Part shown: piece by piece, positions 1 through 7,103 of the stretch
Layout of the letters: every line of letters begins with the position of its first letter
Numbering within the stretch: position 1 is the stretch's first letter
IMG/VR virus record: IMGVR_UViG_3300042691_033953
Span: 1 to 35,598 of that record
Direction: 5' to 3' (one strand)
DNA length: 35,598 bases
Origin: a virus
The notes under the pieces: generated by a model
Databases searched by the model: none
Told to the model about the DNA's origin: nothing
What the model saw: the letters and a program-made list of their open reading frames with translations, nothing else
Translations under genes and position numbers: made by a program

Positions 1-70
1 ATGTTATTGCATCCGTACTAGAAGCTAAAGCATTTCCAACACCACCATAAACATATAGACCTCCGCCATA
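1..70. repeat. Terminal direct repeat, left copy (circular overlap)
   Basis: Identical base for base to 35529-35598. The reading frame of the fibre gene is continuous through it, which is what a circular assembly opened at an arbitrary point would give. Related but non-identical copies of this stretch occur inside the same gene (for example near 34600), so a collapsed internal repeat is the alternative explanation. Confidence 0.9.
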
Positions 71-310
71 AACTAAAGAGGTAATATTAAATGCTGTTCC
101 AGATGTTCTTCGCGTCCATTGTGTTCCACCAGCATTTAATAAACCTAATCTAGAAAATAGAATTGGATATGTTGCCTGTAAATAAATTGATCCGTCGCAT
201 TTTAGCCAATTTTGATCTACATATGAGCTATCAGTTCCACCTGTTGAGTAATATTGAACTGCTCCGATCAAAGGGGCGTTATTATTTATAGAATTATTTA
301 TTAGCGCCAT
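1..310 (-). CDS. Tail-collar/fibre protein, N-terminal part (gene crosses the window ends)
   Basis: Read leftward from ATG at 310-308, the frame is open to base 1. It continues in the same phase from 35528 down to 33919, because bases 1-70 equal 35529-35598. The whole product is 639 aa. A good ribosome site (GAGGTG) lies about 4 bases before the start. Residues about 15-60 look like a phage tail-collar domain: a W-L-K-C-D-G motif at 35-40, then Y-P-I-L-F at 48-52, the pattern of phage and microcystin-dependent-protein collars. The first WT-R-RTSG repeat of the C-terminal array follows directly. The role is probably a receptor-contacting fibre anchored by its collar. The collar call is from motif memory; the joined frame is read directly. 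Confidence 0.8.
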   Translation of the reverse strand, partial: MALINNSINNNAPLIGAVQYYSTGGTDSSYVDQNWLKCDGSIYLQATYPILFSRLGLLNAGGTQWTRRTSGTAFNITSLVYGGGLYVYGGVGNALASSTDAIT

Positions 311-367
311 TTACACCTCTTTTTAGACCCTCCGAAGAGAGCATAATTTATGCTAAAATCAAATTTA

Positions 368-913
368 CTAAGCCAATGTCCAATTTCCAATTGATGAAAC
401 AGAGAACCATTCACTGTTTGCAAATCGGTATACTAACTGTAGAGAATCACCTATAGCACTGCTTGTTGCCGTTCCAGCTGTTGTGCTAGTTATATTTCCT
501 AAACGTATAGTTTGACCCGTGTTTGCTTGAATAACAACAGCACTAGCCGTATCAACCGCAATATTGATTACATCTCCCTGGCTTGGGCTTGCAGGAAGTG
601 TTGCTGTCAAAGCAGCAGCGCAAAAGTATCCGTTTCCGGAAGCAGCTGCAAATGATGTTGCTTCATCTGTCCACGCACCAATTATTGATTTGTTTGTTTG
701 CAAAGTAATATTTGGAGTTGAAAATCCAACTACTATGGACGAATTCGGAGAAGTTATTGTTCCAACATTTATATGAGTTCCACCAACATTTAATGCAGTG
801 GTTCCAATAAGCATTTGACCATCTGTTAAAATGGTAGCATTTCCTCCTAAAGCTCCAGCCGTAGAGAAATCTAAGTTCGTTCCATATACAACGTCGTTGT
901 CAAAACCAGCCAT
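368..913 (-). CDS. Virion stalk/fibre protein, 181 aa
   Basis: No named family is certain. The protein is rich in Gly, Thr, Ser, Ala and Val with almost no Cys, in alternating beta patterns typical of trimeric phage fibre shafts. The C-terminal half (about residues 100-181) has the layout LPASPSQGDVINI ... V-I-Q-A-N-T-G-Q-T-I-R ... G-D-S-L-Q-L-V-Y ... W-F-S-V, which recalls the small beta-sandwich tips that end many fibre proteins. It lies 2 bases after the 188-aa protein and just before the collar fibre on the same strand, so it is most likely part of the adsorption apparatus. Function is inferred from composition and position. Confidence 0.65.
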   Translation of the reverse strand: MAGFDNDVVYGTNLDFSTAGALGGNATILTDGQMLIGTTALNVGGTHINVGTITSPNSSIVVGFSTPNITLQTNKSIIGAWTDEATSFAAASGNGYFCAAALTATLPASPSQGDVINIAVDTASAVVIQANTGQTIRLGNITSTTAGTATSSAIGDSLQLVYRFANSEWFSVSSIGNWTLA

Positions 914-915
914 TT

Positions 916-1482
916 TTAACTCACAAATATATAGGTTGAAATGCTATTCCAATTTATTGTTTTACCGGTAAGACCAGTAACCTGGATTATTACATCATTC
1001 CCAGAAACAACAATATTTGCATCTGCTGCAGATGTTCCTGCTTCTTCATTTACAATCTTATCAGGAGTTCCGCATATTACAGCTGTTGTTCCATCTGTTC
1101 TTGTTGTACCAAATATAGAGTATCCTATACCTAGTGAATCTGTGACGTCGAAAGCTGCAATATTTATATCATATGTATAAACACCTGGTGTTGTACCAAG
1201 ATTGAATGTTGTTATAGTTGTTGGATTATTGTTGTTTGTGGTTATTTTCGCTTGAATTCTATTTGTAAGCTCGACATACACAACATTTCCATTATCTGGA
1301 TCTGCATCTGTTTGGATACCTTTATCGTTATTTAACGATGTTTCTCTTCCTAAAAACTCCAGAACTCCTGAACCGTTAGGAGTCGCTGTACCAGGAGTTA
1401 TTGCTGAGTCTTCATCCGCAATATCTGTTTGAATAAATACACCGCTTCCGCCGCCGCTTGAATTAACAAAAAACTGACTCAT
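916..1482 (-). CDS. Virion fibre protein, 188 aa
   Basis: Starts MSQFFVNSSGGGSG, an opening I associate with phage fibre or baseplate-attached proteins: a short anchor and then a Gly/Ser linker. The rest is beta-rich, Thr/Asn/Gly-heavy, with repeated I-T-T-N and T-T-I-T-T-F segments at about residues 75-95. No enzymatic motif, signal peptide or membrane span is visible. It sits 13 bases downstream of the 121-aa gene and 2 bases upstream of the 181-aa stalk gene, in a tight run of four beta-rich genes leading into the collar fibre. Probably a fibre component. Confidence 0.65.
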   Translation of the reverse strand: MSQFFVNSSGGGSGVFIQTDIADEDSAITPGTATPNGSGVLEFLGRETSLNNDKGIQTDADPDNGNVVYVELTNRIQAKITTNNNNPTTITTFNLGTTPGVYTYDINIAAFDVTDSLGIGYSIFGTTRTDGTTAVICGTPDKIVNEEAGTSAADANIVVSGNDVIIQVTGLTGKTINWNSISTYIFVS

Positions 1483-1495
1483 TCTTTATTCCTTC

Positions 1496-1861
1496 TCAAC
1501 GATATCCGCTGATGTATAGATTTCCTGCTGTACTTGCTGTTCCCAATCCGTAAATATATTGTCCTTTTCTTCCATTCAAAGTTCCAGAACCATAAGCGGA
1601 ATTGCTAGCATGGTTAGCTTGCAAATCTATAATCTGAGTACCTTTTGCGGGTAAATAATCGTTTGGAACAATTCCATTGAAACTTAGAGTGATTCCTGTG
1701 TCTCCATCGTTATATAGCTTAAGAACTTTTATACTATCCTGGAAACCTTCAGAACCAACTACAGGTTGTTGTACAGCTGTATTTAACGGCTCAAAAGAAG
1801 CTGTTAAAGTTGTCATATCGAAAACAGCCATTTCGATACACTGAAATGTGTCTAGATTCAT
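1496..1861 (-). CDS. Small virion-associated protein, 121 aa
   Basis: The longer frame opens with TTG at 1867. The ATG at 1861 is preferred because an AAGG ribosome site lies about 7 bases upstream. The pattern I-K-V-L-K-L-Y-N-D-G-D-T-G-I-T-L-S-F-N-G, followed by G-T-Q-I-I-D-L-Q-A-N-H, resembles small beta-barrel proteins encoded beside fibre genes in podoviruses; these usually lack an assigned role. No catalytic motif is seen. It is preceded on its transcript by a strong hairpin (1892-1922), which suggests it may be translated from a processed or separately stabilised message. Confidence 0.6.
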   Translation of the reverse strand: MNLDTFQCIEMAVFDMTTLTASFEPLNTAVQQPVVGSEGFQDSIKVLKLYNDGDTGITLSFNGIVPNDYLPAKGTQIIDLQANHASNSAYGSGTLNGRKGQYIYGLGTASTAGNLYISGYR

Positions 1862-1891
1862 ATACAAGGCCTTTTTTTTCTTTTTGTAAGG

Positions 1892-1922
1892 AGGGAGTAC
1901 AATTAATTCATTTATACTCCCT
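1892..1922. other. Intergenic hairpin between fibre genes
   Basis: The arms AGGGAGTA and TACTCCCT pair perfectly (8 bp) around a 15-base AT-rich loop. The site fills the gap between two minus-strand fibre genes. No run of T follows on the minus strand, so it does not look like an intrinsic terminator in the direction of transcription. It may protect or expose a message end. Only the symmetry is observed. Confidence 0.45.
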
Positions 1923-1937
1923 TTCGAATATATTTTA

Positions 1938-2756
1938 CTAGTTAATGATCAAATAATTAACAGTAGACGTATCGCCGTTTGCAGAAGAAAGGATTTGAAA
2001 GCTTGTTCCGTTTACTATCGTTCCAACAGATAGAAAACCTCGAGTACCGCCAGCTGTAGCAACGGATAGAAATATTTTAGATGACGATGTAACAGCTGTT
2101 GTTGAAACCACCAACTGAGAAGGTGAAGCACCATCTAAAGCAGCTGATGTACCAACAGAGTCAGAAGCAGCTGTACTTGCATGAATAACAAGCTTGTTTC
2201 CCGCTCCATTTAAAACTAAATTTCCATTTGTTGCTGTTACGTTACCTGTTGTTGCAGTAACTCCTGTTCCAGCTGTTACAGTAGTTGCAGCAGACACAGA
2301 ACCAGCAGATGATACGATGTTACCAAGAGTTGCGGTAATATCACCTGCAGAAGCTGTCACACCACCGGTTGTTGCTGTTACACCAGTTCCACCAACTAAT
2401 GCTGTTGTTGTTGTCAATGACCCTGGAGCTGTAATAGCTGAAGGTAAAGAAATTGTTGATGTTCCTGCAGCTGTTACTGCGCTAATTTGATTAGTTGTAC
2501 CGTTAACAGCAATAACATCTCCACTAGAGCTACCAAATACTGTCCAGACACCTATTGTTGTTCCACCAGATGGTTGACCACCACAAGAAATATAAAACGT
2601 GTGTGTTGTACCTGAAACATAATCCCAAATTGTACCAGATTGATAAACATCACCTGCACCTGGTGCTCTAACCTGATTTCCAATGAAAATAGGTTGTTGT
2701 AAAATATCAATCCCTTGATAGCCAAGGGGTTGAACTGAACCATTGAAATTTGTCAT
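1938..2756 (-). CDS. Tail fibre shaft protein with Gly/Thr/Ala repeats, 272 aa
   Basis: Residues about 1-80 form a possible attachment domain (V-Q-P-L-G-Y-Q-G-I, then Y-I-S-C-G-G-Q-P-S-G-G-T-T). Residues about 110-185 are a low-complexity array of T-G-x-V-T-A-T-x-G units, which should fold as a triple-stranded beta shaft. The C-terminal 45 residues (K-I-F-L-S-V-A-T-A-G-G-T-R-G-F-L-S-V) look like a compact tip domain found at the ends of several phage fibres. No enzyme motif is present. It is the first gene of the fibre cluster, 21 bases downstream of the KTSC-domain gene. Confidence 0.7.
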   Translation of the reverse strand: MTNFNGSVQPLGYQGIDILQQPIFIGNQVRAPGAGDVYQSGTIWDYVSGTTHTFYISCGGQPSGGTTIGVWTVFGSSSGDVIAVNGTTNQISAVTAAGTSTISLPSAITAPGSLTTTTALVGGTGVTATTGGVTASAGDITATLGNIVSSAGSVSAATTVTAGTGVTATTGNVTATNGNLVLNGAGNKLVIHASTAASDSVGTSAALDGASPSQLVVSTTAVTSSSKIFLSVATAGGTRGFLSVGTIVNGTSFQILSSANGDTSTVNYLIIN

Positions 2757-2777
2757 GATAACTTTCCTTTGTTAAAT

Positions 2778-3260
2778 TTAAGCAACTTTCTGGTATTTGT
2801 ATCCGCCCATTTTTATAAGAGCATTCATACTAGCACCTAAACTTGGAGCCATACCCTTTTTCCATTCATGCCAAGGGTTCCTGCCGCTGGTTTTGGGCGC
2901 AACCGCACCACGCATAAATAGTTTAGCTATATTTTCAGGAACATTATCATAAACGTATTGAGGCCCATTTTCCTGAGGATAGTCTCCCTGAAACTTAACG
3001 TGTAACTGTTTAGATTTAGGATCGTAATTAAATGCGTTTATTTGAGCTGAAGGATGTTGAGCTTTTTCTAATTGAATCGGCTGAACAGGCAAATTTTCTT
3101 GGTTCCTAAGTTGTTGTATACGGTTAGCGACATGTTCCATCACTTGAGTTAACAACAACTTAAGATCTTCAGATAATGGTTTACCCCTTTCTGCGATCAA
3201 CATCATGACGTCTCTCAACGCTTCTTTCAGATCGTTTATTTGTGATTCGTTGTCGTTCAT
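2778..3260 (-). CDS. KTSC-domain protein, 160 aa
   Basis: The N-terminal ~60 residues are charged and probably coiled-coil. Residues about 72-150 match the KTSC fold: I-N-A-F-N-Y-D then L-H-V-K-F-Q-G-D-Y, then Y-V-Y-D-N-V-P-E-N-I-A-K-L-F-M, then a terminal S-x-G stretch. KTSC domains occur at the C-terminus of lysyl-tRNA synthetases and as stand-alone phage proteins of unknown role. The gene lies between internal virion proteins and fibres, so a structural or morphogenetic function is plausible. The domain call is from motif recall. Confidence 0.6.
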   Translation of the reverse strand: MNDNESQINDLKEALRDVMMLIAERGKPLSEDLKLLLTQVMEHVANRIQQLRNQENLPVQPIQLEKAQHPSAQINAFNYDPKSKQLHVKFQGDYPQENGPQYVYDNVPENIAKLFMRGAVAPKTSGRNPWHEWKKGMAPSLGASMNALIKMGGYKYQKVA

Positions 3261-3276
3261 GTAAAACCGCTTTACA

Positions 3277-3924
3277 TTACATTTTTAGGATTTTATCTAA
3301 TGCAGCCATTAATTGAGCATCTACTCCACCACCTAGCTGACCTTGAGGTTGGATTTGTTGTTGCATTTCTGGTTGCTGTTGCATTTGTTGCTGTGGTTGC
3401 TGCATTTGCTGACCTCTATTACCAAACAACTCAAGCACGTAATCTATAAAGTTTTTTCCTGTTTCTTTTTCTAATTTCTTTATGTCTTTAGCAAATGAAC
3501 TAGAGTTTTTCAAAATAGCAGCTGCTGCATCAGGAGATTGTCCATTTTGCATTGTTCTTGCTAGTGCGCTTGCAATATCTGGGTATGTTGTTTCAAAGCT
3601 TTGTAAAGGATCAATAGGTTTTGATTCTTGCATTTTAGGCTCTGCTACAGAAAACTTTTCTTCCATATAACTTCTTACATCATCTAAGGAATATCCATTA
3701 TTTAAAGCGCCTTCAACAAATCCACCTATTTTAGGGTCTATTTTAGACAACCCTTTTCTCATCATTTCGCCAGGTATATATTTACTTAATAAAGGTAAAA
3801 CCCTTGAAGCAATTGCCCCTCCACCAGCTAATGAACCACCAATTGATACGGCTGTTTTTAAAATATTAGTTGGTTCTTCAGCTTGTCTTCTTACCGCTTC
3901 AGTCGCTTTTTGATATGGTTGCAT
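3277..3924 (-). CDS. Probable internal virion protein, Gln-rich tail, 215 aa
   Basis: A glycine-rich hydrophobic segment lies at about residues 25-50 (I-G-G-S-L-A-G-G-G-A-I-A). A helical middle follows, then a Gln/Met/Pro-rich stretch at about 170-200 made of Q-Q-M-Q-Q-like repeats. This composition, with membrane-active Gly segments and disordered Gln runs, is common in podovirus proteins ejected into the host with the DNA. The gene is 1 base downstream of the 433-aa gene, and the three genes 5917-3277 form one block. No enzyme motif is seen. The ejection role is inference from composition and place. Confidence 0.55.
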   Translation of the reverse strand: MQPYQKATEAVRRQAEEPTNILKTAVSIGGSLAGGGAIASRVLPLLSKYIPGEMMRKGLSKIDPKIGGFVEGALNNGYSLDDVRSYMEEKFSVAEPKMQESKPIDPLQSFETTYPDIASALARTMQNGQSPDAAAAILKNSSSFAKDIKKLEKETGKNFIDYVLELFGNRGQQMQQPQQQMQQQPEMQQQIQPQGQLGGGVDAQLMAALDKILKM

Positions 3925-3925
3925 A

Positions 3926-5227
3926 TTACTCCACTATTTTGTCTTGTCCACTTAATTTAAATAGCCAAAGATCGTCCATGGTAGGGACAAAATTTCTAGG
4001 TTTAGTTAATTCATTAACTTGTCTTAAAGATAAGTCTAGCTTTTCTTTATTCTCATCTAAATATCGAAGAAAAGTTGATGGGTCATACCCTTTTGAATAT
4101 ATTTCTTCTGCTATTGCCAAAGGGCTACCTGTTTTTCCCATATCTTTGGCTAATTTGGGAGCCATTTGATTTAAAATAACTTCTGGATTATATCCATATT
4201 CTTTTTCATATTGCTCTTCTCTTAGTGTTTTCTTTTGATTTACATCAGGAATTTTTTTAAGAGATTTGCTCAATTCTGGTATTTCTGAGTTTGGAAATGC
4301 TAAATAATATGCTTTGCTAGGAGAAAGTCCATTTTCATCTATTAATGTATCTGCAAAATTTTGTAAATCATCTCTTTTAGCAAATTGAGATCTTGCTGAT
4401 TTGATAGCTCTTAGGTTTTCTGATGGGCTTTTTGATATTAACGCCCAACCTCCAATACCTCTCAAAGCATTGTATTCTCTTGAAACTTGATCTAGTTTGT
4501 TTCCGTATTTAATTTTAGCTTCATCTTCAGTTAAACTTTCACCACCTTCTTCAACAGGAAGAATCGATTTAATCGCTCTTTGCTCGATATCGCTATAAAC
4601 TGTTCCTGGAACTTTTGCCCCCAATAAACCAGCTTGTGTTTGCAAATTTCCTTGTACAGATTTCTGTAAATCCTGTTGTCCTCTTCTCTGATTTTGATAA
4701 GCCTGATTAATAACTTGTTCTTGAGCTGCTTCGCTTTGAGCATATGCAATAGCATTTTCAGGGTTGTTTTTAAATCTTTGTGGATTTGAATTATAAAGCT
4801 CTCCTGCTCTTTTATCTATTTGCTGCATAGTTGGAGGAATATACCCCTTTCTAAGCGCTTCTTGTCCAGGTCTTGTTGTTAAACCAAATTCAGGAGACTC
4901 TTCTTTATTAAGTGATAAATCAAATTTTCTTTGCCTGTTTTCAGCTTCAGATTGATCTTTTAAAGATTGACCTAATTGCTGTTGTTTTAAAAGTTCAGGC
5001 AAAACTTGAACCATTTGAGGAGTAATTCCTGGTATACCAAATAGTTTTGTTGCTTGTTCAAGTGGAGACATGTTTGAGCTTTCTTTTGCAAATTGCTCAA
5101 GGCCTGTTTTTAGCCTTTCTCTTTCAAATTCTTTTGGTAGTTGTTCTGCTAGTCCTTTTCCAAGACCTGAACCAAGCCTACCAGCTAAGCTTCCTTGACC
5201 TACTGTAAATGATCCTGACTTAACCAT
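3926..5227 (-). CDS. Probable internal/ejection virion protein, 433 aa
   Basis: Unrecognised at family level. The N-terminus is Gly/Ser/Leu-rich (G-S-L-A-G-R-L-G-S-G-L-G-K-G-L-A) and could insert in membranes. Most of the remainder is charged, Gln-rich alpha-helix (about residues 60-260), with a possible coiled coil around the Q-Q-L-G-Q-S-L-K-D-Q segment. No catalytic signature is visible, including no lysozyme motif. It follows the 229-aa Gly-rich gene with no gap: the preceding stop is directly beside this ATG. This arrangement resembles the sets of three ejection proteins of P22-like phages, but sequence similarity to those was not established. Confidence 0.55.
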   Translation of the reverse strand: MVKSGSFTVGQGSLAGRLGSGLGKGLAEQLPKEFERERLKTGLEQFAKESSNMSPLEQATKLFGIPGITPQMVQVLPELLKQQQLGQSLKDQSEAENRQRKFDLSLNKEESPEFGLTTRPGQEALRKGYIPPTMQQIDKRAGELYNSNPQRFKNNPENAIAYAQSEAAQEQVINQAYQNQRRGQQDLQKSVQGNLQTQAGLLGAKVPGTVYSDIEQRAIKSILPVEEGGESLTEDEAKIKYGNKLDQVSREYNALRGIGGWALISKSPSENLRAIKSARSQFAKRDDLQNFADTLIDENGLSPSKAYYLAFPNSEIPELSKSLKKIPDVNQKKTLREEQYEKEYGYNPEVILNQMAPKLAKDMGKTGSPLAIAEEIYSKGYDPSTFLRYLDENKEKLDLSLRQVNELTKPRNFVPTMDDLWLFKLSGQDKIVE

Positions 5228-5917
5228 TTAATACCTCTGTTGTGAAATGAAAGATCCAGTTTGAGAAGAAGAAGGATTTTGATTTCCGTACGGACTAGAT
5301 TTGAATAAACTTCCTGCTATGTTTCCTAATCCTCCACCTATTGGGCCTCCTACAGCAGTTCCGATTGCAGTTCCAACTGCTGGTGCAATATTGCTAAGAA
5401 AACCTTCAGAACCAGGATTTGTTTGCTGATAGCTCGTATAAGGTTGTAGTCCTTGTGCACCTATATTACTTAGGCCTTGAGCTGCATTAAACCTTAGATT
5501 TTGTCTCATTGAAGCTAACCGTTCACTTAAATCTGTCCCTGCACCTATTGCAGCATTTCTGAATCCACTAGAAGATAAACCACCTGATCCCATTCCAGCA
5601 AATTGCTCTGCAAGATCTGGAATTACTCTTTCATTAAACTGTCTAAGCTCTGGAGCGTATAGATCTTCAAGAGATCCTTCCTTGTCACTGAGAACATCTC
5701 TATAAAAATCAGCAGATTTTCCAAATGCACCACCTGCCCCTCTTCCTCTTCCTGCTTTCAAAAGCTGTCTTTGGTTTCTTAACTGACCAGGTGTTAGATT
5801 TGATATTTGATCATATTCTGAAGGTGTTCCAGAGAGAAAGTCTCCCGCAGCATTCCTTGCGCTATCTGAAAAAACACCGCCTCCCAAAAAACCTTTAATT
5901 GAGTCCCATAATCCCAT
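5228..5917 (-). CDS. Probable internal/ejection virion protein, Gly-rich, 229 aa
   Basis: Starts MGLWDSIKGFLGGG, a short amphipathic helix. Residues about 85-120 contain the helical segment around S-L-E-D-L-Y-A-P-E-L-R-Q-F. A strongly glycine-rich hydrophobic segment at about 180-210 (A-V-G-T-A-I-G-T-A-V-G-G-P-I-G-G-G) is typical of membrane-inserting phage DNA-injection proteins. The C-terminus is polar and disordered. It is the first gene of the three-gene block 5917-3277. The injection role is inference; the Gly-rich segment is observed. Confidence 0.6.
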   Translation of the reverse strand: MGLWDSIKGFLGGGVFSDSARNAAGDFLSGTPSEYDQISNLTPGQLRNQRQLLKAGRGRGAGGAFGKSADFYRDVLSDKEGSLEDLYAPELRQFNERVIPDLAEQFAGMGSGGLSSSGFRNAAIGAGTDLSERLASMRQNLRFNAAQGLSNIGAQGLQPYTSYQQTNPGSEGFLSNIAPAVGTAIGTAVGGPIGGGLGNIAGSLFKSSPYGNQNPSSSQTGSFISQQRY

Positions 5918-5927
5918 CTTAAACCTC

Positions 5928-6458
5928 TCATGTTTCTAATAGATATTCTATAACAACAAAACTTCTGGTAAAACTTGTCATATCCGCATCTGTTGTTATT
6001 CTTATATTCACTCCACCCATTTCTAATTCAACAGACCCAGGTATTGCACTTCCTGGCAATTGATTAAACGGTATAGGTATTCCATAAAATACACCTGTGC
6101 TTAATAATTTTGTTGCACTTCCGTACATCTGAATCAATGTAAAATTATCGGTAATACTTAAACCGTGAGGAATAAATTTAATTGTGTTGTTTGGTAAAGC
6201 TCCAGTATCTATAACCTTTCTAAAAATTGCTCTGTACTGAGGAGCAGTTCCTTGAGTTATTCCAGTCGTTGCTGATGGTATAAATTGTTTTCCACTTAAC
6301 AGTTCTTCATCCAAAAACCATCCAATTTCTCTTGCATTTACTGCATTTGAAATCTTTTTTAGCTGCTCAACTAAAAACTGCCTAGCTTCATCCCATTTTT
6401 CAGGGCATGAATCATAAACTGGCAAATAACTTTCAAATATCTGTGAATTATTACTCAT
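5928..6458 (-). CDS. Virion-associated protein of unknown role, 176 aa
   Basis: Family not recognised. The N-terminal helix (residues about 1-50) includes W-D-E-A-R-Q-F-L-V-E-Q-L-K-K. After it comes a beta-rich domain with aromatic strands (F-I-P-H-G-L-S-I, F-T-L-I-Q-M-Y-G) that could be a jelly-roll or barrel. No Cys pairs, signal peptide or catalytic motif is seen. Its start overlaps the stop of the 213-aa gene by 4 bases (ATGA type), implying translational coupling, and the next gene starts 11 bases after its stop. Probably a tail or knob component. Confidence 0.55.
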   Translation of the reverse strand: MSNNSQIFESYLPVYDSCPEKWDEARQFLVEQLKKISNAVNAREIGWFLDEELLSGKQFIPSATTGITQGTAPQYRAIFRKVIDTGALPNNTIKFIPHGLSITDNFTLIQMYGSATKLLSTGVFYGIPIPFNQLPGSAIPGSVELEMGGVNIRITTDADMTSFTRSFVVIEYLLET

Positions 6459-7096
6459 ACTTGAATCCTAAGAAATTCCAAAGTCCAATAAACGTTATTG
6501 GCAGCATTACCGGATATATTTGATACCTGTAATATGTAATTATTTGTTTTTGTCGTAAGACTTGTTATGCTTCCTGATTGAGCAATAAAAAAATATGGAG
6601 TACCACCATTTACTTGAAACCATAAATTTGCAGTTGTTATATATTGTCTATTTAATATTGTTGACATATTTCCAACTGTTAACCTGGCAAAACATCTTGT
6701 AATTCCGGTAAAGTCAAATATGTCTATAGATGTTGGAGTAGGTGTCGTATAATTTATTGTTATGGCTGTTTCTGGTGATTGAATTGATGTCAAAGGAGTT
6801 GAAACCTGATTTCCTTCTATAGTCCTATCTTTTCCTTTTGAATACTGCAATAAACCAAGATTTGTAGTTGATTCATTCAATCCATAAATAGATGGGTAGG
6901 TAGCACCTGATGGATGAGTCGTTCTGTCAGGAGTCGTTACTTGTTTATGATATCCGCTTGGTGGTAATGCCAATGAAAACTCGTAATGATCAACACCAAA
7001 ACGCTCGTCTAAAGCATTGCAGTTATCTTGCAATATTCCTTGACTTGCTGAGAGTAATTGGTTCGCCTGAGGTGTGTTTAATGTGTAATCAGTCAT
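6455..7096 (-). CDS. Virion structural protein of unknown role, 213 aa
   Basis: Family not recognised. Residues 1-35 are helical (T-P-Q-A-N-Q-L-L-S-A-S-Q-G-I-L-Q). The remainder is Thr/Asn/Ser-rich beta structure with a short aromatic core (A-N-L-W-F-Q-V-N-G-G-T-P-Y-F-F). The gene is 7 bases downstream of the 776-aa tail protein, with an AGGTAAA ribosome site, and overlaps the following gene by 4 bases. The short spacing ties it to the tail module. Confidence 0.55.
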   Translation of the reverse strand: MTDYTLNTPQANQLLSASQGILQDNCNALDERFGVDHYEFSLALPPSGYHKQVTTPDRTTHPSGATYPSIYGLNESTTNLGLLQYSKGKDRTIEGNQVSTPLTSIQSPETAITINYTTPTPTSIDIFDFTGITRCFARLTVGNMSTILNRQYITTANLWFQVNGGTPYFFIAQSGSITSLTTKTNNYILQVSNISGNAANNVYWTLEFLRIQV

Positions 7097-7103
7097 TTTT
7101 TAC

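Noticed and set aside
1-70. Packaging-type terminal redundancy
   Set aside because: Seventy bases inside a coding repeat, with a continuous frame through the joint, fits circular assembly overlap better. It cannot be fully excluded without reads.
2194-2490. 98-aa plus-strand frame, Val/Pro/Ala-rich
   Set aside because: A shadow of the repetitive fibre shaft gene; low complexity and no ribosome site.
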